Shown here: piece by piece, positions 62,884-64,000 of the stretch
Layout: every line of letters begins with the position of its first letter
Position numbering within the stretch: position 1 is the stretch's first letter
From: an uncultured Burkholderiales bacterium
Lineage (GTDB): Bacteria; Pseudomonadota; Gammaproteobacteria; Burkholderiales; Burkholderiaceae_E
Assembly: GCA_903903975.1 (NCBI GenBank)
Contig: CAIVAS010000222.1
Coordinates: 1-64,000, forward strand
Length of the DNA: 64,000 bases
Direction: 5' to 3'
Notes under the pieces: generated by a model
Database searches by the model: none
What the model was told of the DNA's origin: nothing
What the model saw: the letters and a program-made list of their open reading frames with translations, nothing else
Program-made: the position numbers and the translations under genes

Positions 62884-64000
62884 ATGAAAGGCTGGGAAGT
62901 CGTAATCGGGCTCGAGACACATGTCCAGCTCGCGACACGTTCGAAGATTTTTTCGGGCGCGTCCACCGCGTTCGGTGCGCCGCCCAATACCCAGGCCTCG
63001 CCGGTTGATCTGGCGCTGCCGGGTGTGCTGCCGGTCATGAATGCCGCAGCGCTCGAGTGTGCGGTCAGACTCGGGCTGGCGGTGGGTGCCCATATCGCGC
63101 CGCGCTCGGTGTTTGCCAGAAAAAATTATTTCTATCCTGATTCTCCCAAGGGCTATCAGATCAGCCAGTACGAGATTCCGGTCGTGCAGGGCGGCTCGCT
63201 GCCGATCGTCTGGCAGGGCGATCAGGGTCCGCGCGAAAAAACCATCAACCTGACGCGAGCCCACCTCGAAGAGGACGCCGGCAAATCGCTGCATGAAGAC
63301 GCGATGCGAACGCTTGGCGGCGCGGCGCTTGCCGGCATGTCGGGCATCGACCTCAATCGTGCCGGCACGCCGCTGCTCGAGATCGTCACCGAGCCCGAGA
63401 TGCGCTCGTCAGCCGAAGCGGTGGCCTATGCCAAGGCCCTGCACGGTCTGGTGACCTGGCTGGGCATCTGCGACGGCAACATGCAGGAAGGCTCGTTTCG
63501 GGTCGATGCCAATGTATCGGTGCGCCCGGTGGGCCAGGCCGAGTTCGGCACACGCTGCGAAATCAAGAACCTCAATTCCTTTCGCTTCATGGAGCGGGCG
63601 ATCGAATTCGAGGTGCGTCGCCAGATCGAGCTGATCGAAGACGGCGGGCGGGTCATCCAGGAAACCCGGCTCTACGATCCCGATCGCGACGAGACCCGCC
63701 CGATGCGCAGCAAGGAAGACGCGCACGACTATCGCTATTTCCCCGATCCCGACCTGCCGCCGCTGGTGGTCGATGCCGCACTGATCGAGCGGGTGCGGGC
63801 CTCGATGCCCGAGCTGCCTGGCGCCATGCGCGAGCGTCTCATCCGCGACCTCGGTCTGTCGCCCTATGACGCGGTCACCCTCACCGCCACCCGCTCGATG
63901 GCGCGCTTTTTTGAGGACACGGTGGCGGCGCTCCCCGATCGGGCCAGTCAGGCCAAAACCGCCGCCAACTGGGTGATGGGCGATCTGGCCGCCCAGCTCA
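62884..64000 (+). CDS. gatB: Asp/Glu-tRNA amidotransferase subunit B (partial, 3' end outside window)
   Basis: The first 372 codons of gatB are present, from ATG 62884 with AAGG upstream. The kinase-like domain has [22 protein letters not shown] (in two parts, residues 4-25), [19 protein letters not shown] near 80-98 and the metal/tRNA-site segment EDAGKSLHE near 130, [13 protein letters not shown] near 160, and [16 protein letters not shown] near 200-215. It phosphorylates and amidates Glu/Asp on tRNA, using ammonia from GatA. The C-terminal YqeY-like tail is outside the window. Confidence 0.97.
   Translation, partial: MKGWEVVIGLETHVQLATRSKIFSGASTAFGAPPNTQASPVDLALPGVLPVMNAAALECAVRLGLAVGAHIAPRSVFARKNYFYPDSPKGYQISQYEIPVVQGGSLPIVWQGDQGPREKTINLTRAHLEEDAGKSLHEDAMRTLGGAALAGMSGIDLNRAGTPLLEIVTEPEMRSSAEAVAYAKALHGLVTWLGICDGNMQEGSFRVDANVSVRPVGQAEFGTRCEIKNLNSFRFMERAIEFEVRRQIELIEDGGRVIQETRLYDPDRDETRPMRSKEDAHDYRYFPDPDLPPLVVDAALIERVRASMPELPGAMRERLIRDLGLSPYDAVTLTATRSMARFFEDTVAALPDRASQAKTAANWVMGDLAAQL

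Overview
The window looks like chromosomal DNA of a high-GC betaproteobacterium, most likely a Burkholderiales member. The reasons are two orphan Bug/TctC-type solute receptors (1998-2999 and 36468-37499), mreBCD-mrdA-rodA divergent from gatCAB, aceK inside a leucine/isovalerate degradation (liu) cluster, and a DUF6351 lipoprotein. I saw no rRNA, tRNA, CRISPR array, integrase or insertion sequence. Coding density is high, and only two gene-poor stretches exceed 300 bp.

Layout. 1-3.0 kb (minus): 5' part of an acyl-CoA synthetase gene cut by the window edge, a DUF169 protein and a Bug receptor. 3.2-7.7 kb (plus): an SDR lacking its catalytic residues, an orphan LuxR-type response regulator preceded by a candidate three-way-junction RNA leader, and an ABC transporter trio. 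7.8-12.3 kb (minus): acetyltransferase, metallo-hydrolase, HCCA-isomerase-like protein, DUF1289 protein, HMG-CoA lyase and a GhrA-like dehydrogenase. 12.4-17.5 kb: nitronate monooxygenase-like protein (plus), phasin-like protein (minus), MCC alpha subunit (minus), small cupin (plus) and methylglutaconyl-CoA hydratase (minus).

17.7-32.0 kb (plus) is one dense run of 11 genes ending at a strong hairpin terminator: D-aminoacylase-like amidohydrolase, amidase, HMGL-like lyase, GST, acyl-CoA carboxylase beta and alpha, enoyl-CoA hydratase, and four acyl-CoA dehydrogenases that read as two large/small pairs. It repeats the dehydrogenase-carboxylase-hydratase-lyase logic of leucine catabolism with diverged enzymes and adds two amide-cleaving enzymes. 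It is the best candidate for an undescribed catabolic system here; its substrate is unknown.

32.1-39.0 kb: DUF6351 lipoprotein, a DUF2127 remnant, an MFS transporter, a Bug receptor, a DUF1415 protein and an alpha/beta hydrolase. 39.0-48.0 kb (minus): MCC beta, HAD phosphatase, dienelactone hydrolase, acyl-CoA dehydrogenase, RidA, thiolase, AceK and isovaleryl-CoA dehydrogenase. Along the minus strand the leucine genes occur as liuA (48.0 kb), liuB (40.6), liuC (17.5), liuD (16.1), liuE (11.2). This is the usual order, but it is split by about 21 kb that includes the plus-strand operon.

48.1-53.9 kb: metallo-hydrolase, PurT, a SMUG-like uracil-DNA glycosylase, a dihydroxyacetophenone-dioxygenase-like cupin, a Gfo/Idh/MocA oxidoreductase and a quinone oxidoreductase. 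53.9-60.5 kb (minus): a glycosyltransferase and the cell-shape operon mreB-mreC-mreD-mrdA-rodA. 60.6-64.0 kb (plus): gatC (apparently with a CTG start), gatA, a small lipoprotein and the 5' part of gatB.

A recurring oddity is short tandem repeats with unrelated units of 7-16 bp, placed in the spacers next to gene ends at eight or more sites.
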